From assembly GCA_902543575.1 (NCBI GenBank), contig CACBYV010000008.1:1-64000 (forward strand): a stretch of 64,000 nucleotides of DNA, given 5' to 3'. The translations under genes were made by a program, and so were the position numbers. Source of the stretch: an uncultured Pelagibacteraceae bacterium. Lineage in GTDB: Bacteria; Pseudomonadota; Alphaproteobacteria; Pelagibacterales; Pelagibacteraceae. Under the pieces are notes generated by a model. That model did no database searches and was not told the DNA's origin. It saw nothing but the letters and a program-made list of their open reading frames with translations. Shown one piece after another: positions 39,212 to 48,579 of this stretch (positions within the stretch are counted from its first letter, which is position 1; each line of letters opens with the position of its first letter).

Positions 39212-39704
39212 AAATGTATATCTATCAATAGGTTCTAATTTAGGAAATAGAATACATTTTTTAGAAAAATCTAAATATTTATTGGAAACTCATGATATTA
39301 AAATTATCAAAACATCTAGTTATTATGAGACTGAGTCATGGCCAGATCCTAGTTTTCCAAAATTTATTAATGCTGTATTACTGATAAAAACAAAATTAAA
39401 TCAATTTGAGCTGTTTAAAATAATTAAGTCTATAGAAAAAAAATTAGGCAGAAAAATAGCACCTAAAAATCATCCAAGAAATTGTGATATTGATATATTA
39501 GATTTTAATGGAACGATTACTAAATCAAATAAAAAATTTATCAATTTAGAGATCCCGCATCCAAGAATGCATAATAGAAACTTTGTACTTATGCCGCTGT
39601 TTGAAATATGCAAAAATTGGTCTCACCCAAAATTAAAAAAAAATATAGTAAAACTCCTATCTTCTTTAAAAAAAAATAATTTAAGAAGTATTAAAGTTAT
39701 CTAA
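39177..39704 (+). CDS. folK: 2-amino-4-hydroxy-6-hydroxymethyldihydropteridine pyrophosphokinase
   Basis: FolK pyrophosphorylates the pterin precursor in folate synthesis. It has [19 protein letters not shown] near the start, [22 protein letters not shown], and [15 protein letters not shown] with the metal-binding Asp pair. The start is uncertain: no ATG lies before the conserved core, so I use the GTG at 39177 (about 175 aa), which overlaps smpB by 35 bases. A TTG at 39117 would overlap by 95 bases, and a non-canonical ATT or ATA start is possible. Confidence 0.85.
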   Translation: MKKRDISDAQVKNVYLSIGSNLGNRIHFLEKSKYLLETHDIKIIKTSSYYETESWPDPSFPKFINAVLLIKTKLNQFELFKIIKSIEKKLGRKIAPKNHPRNCDIDILDFNGTITKSNKKFINLEIPHPRMHNRNFVLMPLFEICKNWSHPKLKKNIVKLLSSLKKNNLRSIKVI

Positions 39705-39724
39705 ATAAGTGATATAATAAATTG

Positions 39725-41467
39725 ATGCTAAATTCTGACGAATTAATAAATAAGGTTAAATCATACAACAAGTTTCTTAACCCAGAAACTCTAAGCAAGG
39801 CATATGATTTTGCAGTAAAAGTTCATAAAGATCAAAAACGACAATCAGGAGATCCCTACGTCATTCATCCTGTTGCTGTTGCAAATATTTTAACTGAACT
39901 TAAGTTGGATAGTGCAACGATAGCAACTGGTTTACTTCACGATACTATTGAAGATACTTATGCAACTTACAAAACTATAGAAGAACAATTTGGAAAAGAA
40001 GTAGCGGACTTAGTTGATGGAGTTACAAAAATTTCAGTTTTTGAAAACCAAGCTATTTCTAATTCAAAAGCTGAAAATTTTAGAAAACTCATCCTGGCAA
40101 CTTCTAAAGATATTAGAGTCCTTCTTGTCAAACTTGCAGATCGTTTGCATAATATGCGAACTTTGAAGGCTATTGATAAAGAGGAAAAAAGAAAAAGAAT
40201 TGCTAAAGAAACTATGGAAATTTATGCTCCTCTAGCTGATAGAATGGGAATGAATAGAATAAGAGATGAACTTGAAGATCTTTCTTTTGATATTTTAAAT
40301 CCTGAAGCAAGAAAAATGATCAAAGATAGATTAGACACAATAAAAGATAATAATTTGATTAATTATAATTCAGTTCTTAGTGAATTTGAAAATCTATTAA
40401 ATGAAAATAATATTGATTTTAAAATTTATTCTAGAGAAAAAACACCTTTTTCTATTTGGAGAAAAATACAAAAAAAAAGAACCTCACTAGAGCAAATTAC
40501 AGACATAATTGGTTTTAGAATAATTTTAGATAATGTTGAAAATTGTTACAAAACTTTAGGCGTAATTCATAATAAATGGAATTGCATACCTGGTAGATTT
40601 AAAGATTACATTTCATCTCCAAAAATAAATAAATATAAATCTCTTCATACAGCAGTGATCGGTCCAAATAAAAGACCTATTGAAATACAACTAAGAACAC
40701 AACAAATGCATGAATTTGCGCAAAGAGGTATAGCTTCTCATTGGAAATATAAATCATCAGAAAAGTTTAACTCTTTAACTTGGAAGGAATATGATTGGTT
40801 AGCAGATCTAGTAGAAATTATTGATAAAAATGAAAATCCTGAACATTATTTTGAGTATACAAAACTGCAAATGTTTCAAGAAAATGTTTTTTGTTTTACA
40901 CCAAAAGGGTCTGTTATAAAATTACCCAAAGAAGCAAGTCCAATTGATTTTGCTTATGCTGTTCACACTAAAGTAGGTGATACTGCAATTGGATGTGAAA
41001 TAAATGGAAAGGAAAGCCCTTTACAATCAATATTGCGTAACGGAGATGTAGTTAAAATATTAACATCAAAAAAAGATTCACCATCGTTGCATTGGATAAC
41101 AAGTGCTAAAACTGGTAAAGCTAGAGCTGCTATAAGAAGATACTGGCAATATAAAGAAGACAGCAAGCCTACTGAAAAAAAATATAACACTACACTTTGG
41201 ATGTCTTTACCTGACAGACCTGGAATATTAGGTGACGTTACAACAATGATTGGAACGAATAATGTAAATATTTCAAGTGTTGAAATGGTGGAAAAGACTA
41301 AAAGAACCATTAATTTTAGATTCAACCTAATTATTCAAGATTTGAAAAACTTTACAAAACTTATTAGTGAGCTAAAACAGAAAGAATATAACTTCAAAAT
41401 AATTAGACATAAAAACAAAAAATATGCTTTCTTTAAAAGATTCTTTAGCGGTTTTAAAAAAAACTAA
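39725..41467 (+). CDS. Bifunctional (p)ppGpp synthetase/hydrolase, shortened Rsh
   Basis: It makes and degrades the alarmone (p)ppGpp. The 580-residue protein has an HD hydrolase domain (LLHDTIEDT at about 71-79, RLHNMRT), a synthetase domain (about 230-350: SREKTPFSIWRKIQKKR, YKSLHTAVIGP, RGIASHWKYK), a TGS domain (about 389-450) and a C-terminal ACT domain (about 490-565: DRPGILGDVTTMIGTNNVNI). The helical and zinc-finger regions usually found between TGS and ACT are absent: only about 40 residues link them, so the protein is roughly 120-150 residues shorter than typical. The ATG at 39725 was chosen over an adjacent TTG. The 3' end overlaps pyrE by 44 bases. Confidence 0.93.
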   Translation: MLNSDELINKVKSYNKFLNPETLSKAYDFAVKVHKDQKRQSGDPYVIHPVAVANILTELKLDSATIATGLLHDTIEDTYATYKTIEEQFGKEVADLVDGVTKISVFENQAISNSKAENFRKLILATSKDIRVLLVKLADRLHNMRTLKAIDKEEKRKRIAKETMEIYAPLADRMGMNRIRDELEDLSFDILNPEARKMIKDRLDTIKDNNLINYNSVLSEFENLLNENNIDFKIYSREKTPFSIWRKIQKKRTSLEQITDIIGFRIILDNVENCYKTLGVIHNKWNCIPGRFKDYISSPKINKYKSLHTAVIGPNKRPIEIQLRTQQMHEFAQRGIASHWKYKSSEKFNSLTWKEYDWLADLVEIIDKNENPEHYFEYTKLQMFQENVFCFTPKGSVIKLPKEASPIDFAYAVHTKVGDTAIGCEINGKESPLQSILRNGDVVKILTSKKDSPSLHWITSAKTGKARAAIRRYWQYKEDSKPTEKKYNTTLWMSLPDRPGILGDVTTMIGTNNVNISSVEMVEKTKRTINFRFNLIIQDLKNFTKLISELKQKEYNFKIIRHKNKKYAFFKRFFSGFKKN

Positions 41468-42014
41468 GGCGCTTTTAGAGGGACATTTTGTTTTATCTTC
41501 AGGTTTACATTCACCCCAGTATGTTCAATGTGCTAAATTATTAAGTTATCCAAAAAAATCAGAAGAATTTTGTAAATCCTTAAGTACTAAAATAAAAAAA
41601 CAATTCAAAAAAATTGATATAATTTTGTCACCAGCTATGGGCGGTATTGTAATAGGTTATATTGTTGGAAATTTATTGAATAAGGAGACAATATTTTGTG
41701 AAAGAGTTAATGGGAAATTTATTTTAAGAAGAGGTTTTTCAATTAAAAAAAATTCTAAAGTTTTGATAGTAGAAGACGTAATTACTACAGGTAAGTCAAG
41801 TTTAGAATGCGCTCGACTTGTAAAAAAATATAAATCAAAAGTAGTTGGATATGCGTGTTTGATAAATAGATCTAGTAAACCAAGTTTAAAAATTAAAGAT
41901 AAAAATATTGTTTCGCAAATTAAATTAGAAATACCAACTTATAAAAAAAATGATTTACCAATTGAGTTAAAAAAAATTCCAATTACAAAACCTGGAAGTA
42001 GATATTTAAAATGA
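41424..42014 (+). CDS. pyrE: Orotate phosphoribosyltransferase
   Basis: It attaches PRPP ribose-phosphate to orotate, the fifth step of UMP synthesis. The FVLSSGLHSPQYVQCAKLL segment and the PRPP loop VLIVEDVITTGKSSLECA are diagnostic. The 196 residues match the alphaproteobacterial form. The ATG at 41424 makes a 44-base overlap with rsh, large even here, but the N-terminal helix it encodes is expected in the family. It overlaps pdxJ by 4 bases. Confidence 0.94.
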   Translation: MLSLKDSLAVLKKTKALLEGHFVLSSGLHSPQYVQCAKLLSYPKKSEEFCKSLSTKIKKQFKKIDIILSPAMGGIVIGYIVGNLLNKETIFCERVNGKFILRRGFSIKKNSKVLIVEDVITTGKSSLECARLVKKYKSKVVGYACLINRSSKPSLKIKDKNIVSQIKLEIPTYKKNDLPIELKKIPITKPGSRYLK

Positions 42015-42730
42015 AATCTAGACTAGGTGTTAACGTAGACCATATTGCAACATTAAGAAACGCAAGAGGAGAGGGACATCCTGATCCTATTTCATATGCA
42101 AAACAAGTTATGAATTTTGGTGCTAATTCTATTACTATTCATTTAAGAGAAGATCGTAGACATATTCGAGATGAAGACGTAGCTATATTTTCAAAAATTA
42201 AAAGAGTACCAATAAATTTAGAGATGGCTGCTAACATTGAAATGCTTAAAATTGCGTTAAAATATAAACCTAATTTTGTTTGCATCGTTCCTGAAAAAAG
42301 AAATGAAATAACCACCGAAGGAGGTTTAAATATTACCAAAAACAAAAAAATAATAAAAAAAGTAATTAGTAAATTAAATTCGAAAAAAATTAGAACAAGT
42401 CTTTTCATCAATCCAAATATTAAAGATGTTTTTGCATCAAAAGAATTAAATGCAAAATGTGTGGAACTTCATACAGGAAAATTTGCTTTAAAAGTTAAAA
42501 ATAACAAAAATTATTTAGTCGAGTTCAAAAAAATAAAAAATTGTGCCACGTTAGCAAAAAAACTAGGAATGGAAGTTCATGCAGGTCATGGCCTAGATTA
42601 TAAATCAACTAAAATTTTAAGAAAGATTAAATCTATAGAGGAATTTAATATTGGACATTTTATAATTGGAGAGGCCATCATGTTTGGTATGAAAAAAGTA
42701 ATCACTAATTTTAGAAAAATATTAAACTAA
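42011..42730 (+). CDS. pdxJ: Pyridoxine 5'-phosphate synthase
   Basis: PdxJ closes the pyridine ring of vitamin B6 from 1-deoxyxylulose-5-phosphate and 3-amino-2-oxopropyl phosphate. Motifs are LGVNVDHIATLRNARGEGHPDP at the start, ITIHLREDRRHIRDEDV, and the end VHAGHGLDYKS...NIGHFIIGEAI. It has 239 residues, standard. The pdxJ-acpS-lepB-rnc-recO order is widespread in Proteobacteria. Confidence 0.97.
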   Translation: MKSRLGVNVDHIATLRNARGEGHPDPISYAKQVMNFGANSITIHLREDRRHIRDEDVAIFSKIKRVPINLEMAANIEMLKIALKYKPNFVCIVPEKRNEITTEGGLNITKNKKIIKKVISKLNSKKIRTSLFINPNIKDVFASKELNAKCVELHTGKFALKVKNNKNYLVEFKKIKNCATLAKKLGMEVHAGHGLDYKSTKILRKIKSIEEFNIGHFIIGEAIMFGMKKVITNFRKILN

Positions 42731-43116
42731 TGATAATTGGTAATGGTGTTGATATTATTGATAATAAAAGAATAGAAAAATCCCTAAAAATTAAAGGTTT
42801 TAAAAAAAGACTCTTTACATTGAATGAAATTAAACAATCAAAAAAATACAGAAACAAAACAAATTACTTTGCAAAAAGATTTGCCGCTAAAGAAGCTTTC
42901 GTTAAATCAATAGGCACAGGGTTTAGAGATAATATTAATTTTAATGATATTGAAATATACAATAATAAGAAAGGATCACCTAAAATTAAAATTTCACAGA
43001 AAGTAAAAGATATATTAAAAAAAAAATTTAAATTAAAGAATTACAATATACATCTTTCACTTTCAGATGAAAAAAACCACTCAATTGCATTTGTTATTTT
43101 GAATAGAAAAAAATGA
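42730..43116 (+). CDS. acpS: Holo-[acyl-carrier-protein] synthase
   Basis: AcpS transfers the phosphopantetheine arm of CoA to apo-ACP. The 128 residues include IIGNGVDIIDNKRIEKS with the metal-binding Asp and FAKRFAAKEAFVKSIGTG with the conserved Lys/Glu. It overlaps pdxJ by 1 base and lepB by 4 bases. Confidence 0.95.
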   Translation: MIIGNGVDIIDNKRIEKSLKIKGFKKRLFTLNEIKQSKKYRNKTNYFAKRFAAKEAFVKSIGTGFRDNINFNDIEIYNNKKGSPKIKISQKVKDILKKKFKLKNYNIHLSLSDEKNHSIAFVILNRKK

Positions 43117-43841
43117 AAAATTTCATAATTGATAATACTAAAACATTATTTTATGCATTAATAATTGCAGTATTTATAAGATCAATATTAATCCAGCCAT
43201 TTTATATACCATCATCATCAATGGAAACTAACTTGCTTGTGGGTGACAGATTATTTGTTACAAAATTCTCTTACGGATATAGTAAACATTCATTTCCTTT
43301 TAGTCCTCCCATTTTTAAAGGACGAATATTAAATAAAAACCCTAAAAGAGGAGATGTTATAGTATTTAAAACACCTGCTGATGATCGTACAGATTATATT
43401 AAAAGATTGATTGGTTTACCAGGTGATACAATACAATTTATTGATGGTGATTTATATATAAATTCTAATCAAGTATTAAAAACAATTAAAAGCAGAAATG
43501 ATAAGTTATATTGTGGATCATCTCAAATTGATGTCAATATATTTGAAGAAAAACTTCCAAATGGAAAAAGTTATTTAGCGGCATATAGAACCGATATAAC
43601 TTTTTCTAATTCAGATAAATACATTGTTCCTGAAAATCATTTTTTTTTCTTAGGTGACAATAGGGATTGTTCTAAAGACAGCAGATTTCTATCTGAAGTT
43701 GGTTATGTTAATCAAAATAATTTAGTTGGAAAAGCACAAATTTTATTTTTTTCATCTAATCCAAGGAAAGGAAGTATCTTTAATATTTTCAAATGGAATG
43801 AAATAGTTCGATTTGAAAGATTTTTTAATAAAATAATTTAA
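43113..43841 (+). CDS. lepB: Signal peptidase I
   Basis: LepB removes signal peptides at the outer face of the inner membrane. A single N-terminal anchor (TLFYALIIAVFIRSILIQPF) precedes the catalytic Ser in YIPSSSMETNLLVGD. The catalytic Lys lies in DYIKRLIGLPGDTI, and the GDNRDCSKDSR box follows. The 242 residues fit alphaproteobacterial LepB. Substrates in this window include the polysaccharide lyase and the transglycosylase. Confidence 0.96.
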   Translation: MKNFIIDNTKTLFYALIIAVFIRSILIQPFYIPSSSMETNLLVGDRLFVTKFSYGYSKHSFPFSPPIFKGRILNKNPKRGDVIVFKTPADDRTDYIKRLIGLPGDTIQFIDGDLYINSNQVLKTIKSRNDKLYCGSSQIDVNIFEEKLPNGKSYLAAYRTDITFSNSDKYIVPENHFFFLGDNRDCSKDSRFLSEVGYVNQNNLVGKAQILFFSSNPRKGSIFNIFKWNEIVRFERFFNKII

Positions 43842-43845
43842 ATAA

Positions 43846-44508
43846 ATGAAGTTAAACAAACTACAAAAGAAAATAGGTATTAGCTTTAAAGATGATAAAC
43901 TATTGATACAAGCTTTAACACACAAAAGTTTTGATACAAAAAATAATTATGAAAAACTAGAATTTTTAGGTGATAGAGTTTTAGGATTTGTTATATCAAA
44001 AAAACTTCTAGAGTTATATCCAAATGAAAAGGTCGGTATAATTGATAAGAAACTTGCAAATTTGGTTAATAAAAATAAGTGTTTTGAAATTGGCAATGAA
44101 TTAGAATTGGATAACTATATTTTAACAGGAAACACAGAAAAGAAAAAAAAAATCAATATAGAAAAAAAAATTATATCTGATTGTTGTGAGTCTTTGATAG
44201 GAGCTATTTATATAGATAAAGGTTTTGAGGCTTCATCTAAATTTATACTAAATTATTGGAAAAATTATTTAAACTTATCAGATGTTACAGTAATCGACTC
44301 TAAGACGAGATTACAAGAATATTCATTGAAGAAATTTAAAACATTACCAATATATAAACTTATTTCTAATACAGGACCAAGACATAAACCTAATTTTAAA
44401 ATTAGTGTAAAAATTAAGGATAGCAAAACAGTTATCGCTGATGGTAGTTCAAAAAAAAATGCAGAACAAGCCGCAGCTATGAAACTTTTAGAAACTATTA
44501 AAGTATAA
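43846..44508 (+). CDS. rnc: Ribonuclease III
   Basis: RNase III cleaves double-stranded RNA, including rRNA precursors. The signature YEKLEFLGDRVLGFVISKKL lies near residues 35-55. A second acidic patch, CCESLIGAIYIDKG, completes the metal site. The C-terminal double-stranded-RNA-binding domain ends KNAEQAAAMKLLETIKV. The 220 residues are normal. The stop and the recO start share one base. Confidence 0.96.
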   Translation: MKLNKLQKKIGISFKDDKLLIQALTHKSFDTKNNYEKLEFLGDRVLGFVISKKLLELYPNEKVGIIDKKLANLVNKNKCFEIGNELELDNYILTGNTEKKKKINIEKKIISDCCESLIGAIYIDKGFEASSKFILNYWKNYLNLSDVTVIDSKTRLQEYSLKKFKTLPIYKLISNTGPRHKPNFKISVKIKDSKTVIADGSSKKNAEQAAAMKLLETIKV

Positions 44509-45188
44509 TGAATTGGCAAGATAAAGGATACTTACTTTCAAAAAATAAATATAATGAAAATTCTCTAATATCTGAATTTTACACTGAAAATCATGGAAAA
44601 ATTTCTGGAATTATTTTTGGAGGAACCTCAAAAAAAATAAAAAACTATCTATTTGAGGGTAATAAATTGCACATTAATTACAATTCAAAATCTCAATCAA
44701 AAATTGGTTCTTTAAAAGTTGAAATTGATGAATTTAAAACTCCTTATTTTTTAGAAGACAAGCAAAAACTTCTTTGTATAATTTATACAATGAATTTGAT
44801 TAAAATTTTAACAGTAGAGAACGAAAAAAATAGAGAGATTTATTACTTAATTGATAATTATTTTAAGATGTTAAAAGATGAAGAGTGGCTCTCAAAGTTT
44901 GTAAATTGGGAGTTAAACTTTTATAAATTAATTGGATATGACATAGACTTTAATGATTATGTAGAAGAGGTTTCTGAAGGTAATAAAATTAATTATAAAT
45001 TAAAAAATTCAAACAAAATCATTCCAAATTTTTTAGTAAATAAAAATGAAGAAAATATTAGCTTTGAAGATACTTTTGATGCTTTAAAAATTGTAGGAGA
45101 TTTTTTAGATAAAACAATAGTTAAACCGAATAATCTTAATTTTCCTAAAACAAGATTTAATTTTCAAAATTCTTTAAAATTAATCTAA
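44508..45188 (+). CDS. recO: DNA repair protein RecO
   Basis: RecO helps load RecA on SSB-coated gaps. The start MNWQDKGYLLSKNKYNENSLI is the RecO OB-fold beginning, with later LNFYKLIGYDIDF. The zinc cysteines found in many RecO proteins are missing. The 226 residues are slightly short. Identification rests on the N-terminus plus the rnc-recO neighbourhood. The 3' end overlaps hemB by 9 bases. Confidence 0.88.
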   Translation: MNWQDKGYLLSKNKYNENSLISEFYTENHGKISGIIFGGTSKKIKNYLFEGNKLHINYNSKSQSKIGSLKVEIDEFKTPYFLEDKQKLLCIIYTMNLIKILTVENEKNREIYYLIDNYFKMLKDEEWLSKFVNWELNFYKLIGYDIDFNDYVEEVSEGNKINYKLKNSNKIIPNFLVNKNEENISFEDTFDALKIVGDFLDKTIVKPNNLNFPKTRFNFQNSLKLI

Positions 45189-46166
45189 TTTTATTTGATC
45201 AGCAAAATAGGTTATAATTGCACTTGCTCCAGCTCTTTTAAAGGAAACTAGACTTTCATATATCGATTTTTTATCTAATATATTCTTTGAAATGGCATTT
45301 TGTATGAGACTATATTCCCCTGATACTTGGTATGCAATAACTGGAATTTTAAAATTATTCTTAACTTCCCTAATTATATCAAGATAAGGCATCCCTGGTT
45401 TTACTATAATCATGTCTGCTCCTTCTTTTATATCTAATGCAACCTCTCTTAATGATTCATAATTGTTTTTAAAATCCATTTGATAAGTTTTTTTGTCTCC
45501 TTTTAAGAGACTTCTTGATCCAACTGCATTTCTGAATGGGCCATAAAAACTTGATGCATACTTAACAGCATATGATAAAATTTGAACATCTTTAAGATTA
45601 TTTTTATCTAAAGCTTTACGAATTTTTAAAACTCTACCATCCATCATATCTGATGGGGCAATCACATCGCAACCCATTTTTGCCTGCAATATTGATTGTT
45701 TAATCAATATTTCTAATGTTTCATCATTTAAAATTTCATTTTTTTTAATTATTCCATCATGACCATGTGATGTATATGGATCTAATGCAACATCACACAT
45801 TATTCCAATTTCGTTCTTATAATTTTTTTTGATGAATTTTATTGCTTGGCAAACTAAATTATTTTCATTTAATGCTTCATTTCCAAATTCATCTCTTTTT
45901 CTTGGATTTGTATAAGGGAATAAAGCTACCATGGGTATTCCCAATTTTAGTGCTTTATCAACTACTCTTTTTAATTTATCAATAGAGTACCTAAAAACAT
46001 TTGGCATTGAATTAATTGGAACTTTTTTTGCTTTTCCTTCAGTAAGAAAGATAGGTAAAATAAAATCATTGTAAGATAGATCATTATCTTGAACTAATCT
46101 TCTAGACCAACTGAATTTTCTTGATCTTCTCAATCTTAAATTAGGATAGTTACCTGTGATAATCAT
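45180..46166 (-). CDS. hemB: Delta-aminolevulinic acid dehydratase (porphobilinogen synthase)
   Basis: HemB joins two aminolevulinates into porphobilinogen for haem. It is recognised by LRRSRKFSWSRRLVQDNDL, KYASSFYGPFRNAVGS, and IIVKPGMPYLDII with the Schiff-base Lys. The active-site metal loop reads CDVALDPYTSHGHDG, the Asp-rich Mg2+-type pattern, and lacks the Cys-rich zinc pattern. The ATG at 46166 gives 328 residues; a TTG two codons upstream was not used. Confidence 0.96.
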   Translation of the reverse strand: MIITGNYPNLRLRRSRKFSWSRRLVQDNDLSYNDFILPIFLTEGKAKKVPINSMPNVFRYSIDKLKRVVDKALKLGIPMVALFPYTNPRKRDEFGNEALNENNLVCQAIKFIKKNYKNEIGIMCDVALDPYTSHGHDGIIKKNEILNDETLEILIKQSILQAKMGCDVIAPSDMMDGRVLKIRKALDKNNLKDVQILSYAVKYASSFYGPFRNAVGSRSLLKGDKKTYQMDFKNNYESLREVALDIKEGADMIIVKPGMPYLDIIREVKNNFKIPVIAYQVSGEYSLIQNAISKNILDKKSIYESLVSFKRAGASAIITYFADQIKLD

Positions 46167-46181
46167 TATCAATTAATTTTT

Positions 46182-46212
46182 TTGATGCGACAATAGTAAT
46201 ATTTAATATAAT
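46182..46212 (+). promoter_or_regulatory. Putative promoter of the dioxygenase-rpiB-glyA-nrdR-rib run
   Basis: TATAAT at 46207-46212 is a perfect -10 hexamer, with TTGATG at 46182-46187 as a candidate -35; the 19-base spacer is longer than ideal. Transcription would start about 46219, leaving an 18-base leader to the ATG at 46237. It lies in the 70-base divergent gap shared with hemB. Confidence 0.5.
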
Positions 46213-46236
46213 AGTCTATAAGATAGTAGAGCACCG

Positions 46237-46827
46237 ATGTCACAATTATTCAATGATTTCCAAAAACAAGATGTAAAATTTGATATCATAAAATTAAAAC
46301 AAGCTTGTGATGAAGTATTAAAAATAAAAGGTTTTGATACAAGTCTGGGAATACCTCACTTCGCCGGTATACCCCTAAATCAAATTCCAGGTGATCCAGA
46401 CTCTGTTAAAGGAAATAATGTAAGAGGCATTTATTGGACTAAACCAGATAGTACAGGTGTTGAGGTACAGAGGGAAAGTAAAATTGATGAACATAAATAT
46501 ACAGAATTTGTTGATGACTTTAAAAATACTTATTTCAAAGAAGTTTATGACCAATTAACAAAAAAGTATAAATTAGGTAGGATGAGACTTCTTCTTAAAG
46601 AGCCAAGATCAACATTGAGTTGGCATAGAGATCCGGAGCCAAGGCTTCATATACCTATATACACAAATCCTGGAGCAATAATGGTTGTTGATAATGTTGC
46701 AAAACATATGCCAGCAGATGGCTCTGTTTGGATTACTAATAATACTAAATATCACAATGCATTTAATGGGGGTGAAGAAAATAGAGTTCACCTTGTTGCT
46801 TGTGTTTTAAATTACAAATTTAATTAA
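46237..46827 (+). CDS. Aspartyl/asparaginyl beta-hydroxylase-like 2-oxoglutarate dioxygenase
   Basis: The 196-residue protein matches the jelly-roll Fe(II)/2-oxoglutarate oxygenases of the AspH type. The HxD pair is in LSWHRDPEPRLHIPI (His130, Asp132). The distal iron ligand is likely His173 in TKYHNAFNGG, and Arg183 in ENRVHLV would hold 2-oxoglutarate. The protein is soluble, without a signal peptide. The substrate is unknown; family members hydroxylate peptides, lipids or free amino acids. It stands 1 base before rpiB and shares its promoter. Confidence 0.75.
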   Translation: MSQLFNDFQKQDVKFDIIKLKQACDEVLKIKGFDTSLGIPHFAGIPLNQIPGDPDSVKGNNVRGIYWTKPDSTGVEVQRESKIDEHKYTEFVDDFKNTYFKEVYDQLTKKYKLGRMRLLLKEPRSTLSWHRDPEPRLHIPIYTNPGAIMVVDNVAKHMPADGSVWITNNTKYHNAFNGGEENRVHLVACVLNYKFN

Positions 46828-46828
46828 A

Positions 46829-47254
46829 TTGAAAAAAATTTTTATTGCTTCAGATCATGGTGGTTTTAATTTAAAAAAGAATATTTTAAAATATTTTAAT
46901 AAAAATTATCCAATAAAAGATCTGGGACCAAAACAAAATAAGAAGTCCGTTGATTACCCTGATTTTGCTCATAAACTTTGTAAACAAGTGGCAAAAAATA
47001 AGAATCATGTAGGAATACTTGTTTGTGGTTCAGGAGTAGGAATGTCTATTGCTGCAAACAAAAATAAGGGAATACGCGCAGCTTTATGCTATTCAGTAAA
47101 AAATGCCAAATTATCGCGATTGCATAATGATGCAAATGTTATAACATTAGGAGAAAGGCTTATTAAAAAAACAGTTGCCTTAAAATGTGTTGAAAGCTTT
47201 ATAAAAACTGAGTTTGAAGGCGGTAGACATATAAAAAGAATTAAAAAAATATAG
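46829..47254 (+). CDS. rpiB: Ribose-5-phosphate isomerase B
   Basis: It interconverts ribose-5-phosphate and ribulose-5-phosphate. The 141-residue RpiB/LacAB-type protein has FIASDHGGFNLKKNI, DLGP, the VDYPDFAHK segment, and the active-site loop VCGSGVGMSIAANKNKGIRAAL. The start is TTG at 46829; no ATG is available before the first strand. Placement before glyA is common in Alphaproteobacteria. Confidence 0.95.
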   Translation: MKKIFIASDHGGFNLKKNILKYFNKNYPIKDLGPKQNKKSVDYPDFAHKLCKQVAKNKNHVGILVCGSGVGMSIAANKNKGIRAALCYSVKNAKLSRLHNDANVITLGERLIKKTVALKCVESFIKTEFEGGRHIKRIKKI

Positions 47255-47262
47255 GTAAATAA

Positions 47263-48573
47263 ATGTCTAGTGAAAAAAAATATTTAAATACGCAATATGA
47301 AAACTTTTTTGAAAAAAAATTGTCTGAAGCTGATCCAGAAATATTTGATGCAGTAAATAAAGAATTAATCAGACAACAAAACCATATTGAATTAATCGCA
47401 TCTGAAAACATCGTTTCACAAGCTGTTTTAGAAGCACAAGGTTCTGTACTAACAAATAAGTATGCAGAAGGTTACCCAGGTAAAAGATATTATAACGGTT
47501 GTGAACATGTTGATGTTGCCGAGTCACTTGCTAACGATAGGTTAAAAAAACTCTTTAATTGTAAATTTGCTAATTCTCAACCTCATTCTGGTGCTCAGGC
47601 TAATGGAGCGGTTTTTTTAGCCTTATTAAAGCCAGGTGACACATTTATGGGAATGAGTTTAAATTCTGGAGGCCATATTACTCATGGTCTTAAAATTGCA
47701 ATGTCAGGCAAATGGTTTAATGCAATAAGTTACGATGTGGACAAAACATCTGAATTAATCGATTATGACGAAGTTGAAAGATTAGCAATTGAAAATAAAC
47801 CTAAACTTATAATTGCTGGAGGTAGTGCATATTCTAGGGTGATTGATTTTAAAAGATTTAGAGAAATTGCTGATAAGGTTGGAGCATTTTTTATGGTAGA
47901 TATGGCTCACTTTTCAGGTCTTGTTGCTGGTAAAGGCTATCCAAATCCTGTTGATCATGCTCATGTCGTTACATCTACAACTCATAAAGTTTTTAGAAGC
48001 GCCAGAGGTGGAATTATTTTAACAAATCACGAAGATATTTATAAAAAAATTAATACAGCTGTATTTCCTGGTTATCAGGGTGGCCCTCTGATGCATATAA
48101 TAGCAGCAAAAGCAGTTGGATTTAAAGAGGCATTAGAACCTTCTTTCAAAGAATATATATCTAATGTTTTAGCTAATGCAAAAATACTTGCAGAAACATT
48201 AAAAACAAATGGATTTAAGATTTATTCTGGAGGAACTGATACTCATTTAATGTTGGTAGATTTAAGACCTTTTGGTGTTAAAGGTAATGCTGCAGCTGAA
48301 AGTTTATCACGTGCTAATATAACGTGTAATAAAAATGGAATTCCATTTGATACAGAAAGTCCAATGGTAACGTCAGGTATAAGACTAGGTTCTCAGGCAG
48401 CAACTACTCGAGGATTTGGTTTAAATGAATTTAAAATAGTTGGTGAGTTAATTACTAAAGTAATTAAAGGTTTGTCATCCAACCCTGATGATAATACTAA
48501 AATAGAAGACGAAGTAAGAAAAGAAGTTGTTGATTTATGTTCAAATTTCCCAATTTATAAAAATTTGGGATAA
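47263..48573 (+). CDS. glyA: Serine hydroxymethyltransferase
   Basis: GlyA interconverts serine and glycine with methylene-THF and so links to the glycine and C1 units released by sarcosine oxidase. PLP-site motifs are visible: [40 protein letters not shown], and the Schiff-base Lys in [13 protein letters not shown]. The 436 residues are full length. No glycine riboswitch was seen upstream; the gap to rpiB is 8 bases. Confidence 0.97.
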   Translation: MSSEKKYLNTQYENFFEKKLSEADPEIFDAVNKELIRQQNHIELIASENIVSQAVLEAQGSVLTNKYAEGYPGKRYYNGCEHVDVAESLANDRLKKLFNCKFANSQPHSGAQANGAVFLALLKPGDTFMGMSLNSGGHITHGLKIAMSGKWFNAISYDVDKTSELIDYDEVERLAIENKPKLIIAGGSAYSRVIDFKRFREIADKVGAFFMVDMAHFSGLVAGKGYPNPVDHAHVVTSTTHKVFRSARGGIILTNHEDIYKKINTAVFPGYQGGPLMHIIAAKAVGFKEALEPSFKEYISNVLANAKILAETLKTNGFKIYSGGTDTHLMLVDLRPFGVKGNAAAESLSRANITCNKNGIPFDTESPMVTSGIRLGSQAATTRGFGLNEFKIVGELITKVIKGLSSNPDDNTKIEDEVRKEVVDLCSNFPIYKNLG

Positions 48574-48579
48574 TGAATT

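Noticed and set aside
40963..41325. 120-residue open frame antisense to rsh
   Set aside because: It lies wholly within the rsh ACT/TGS coding region, has no ribosome site or recognisable domain, and is explained by frame shadow of the conserved gene.
47255..47262. Glycine riboswitch before glyA
   Set aside because: Only 8 bases separate rpiB and glyA, and glyA is cotranscribed from the upstream promoter.
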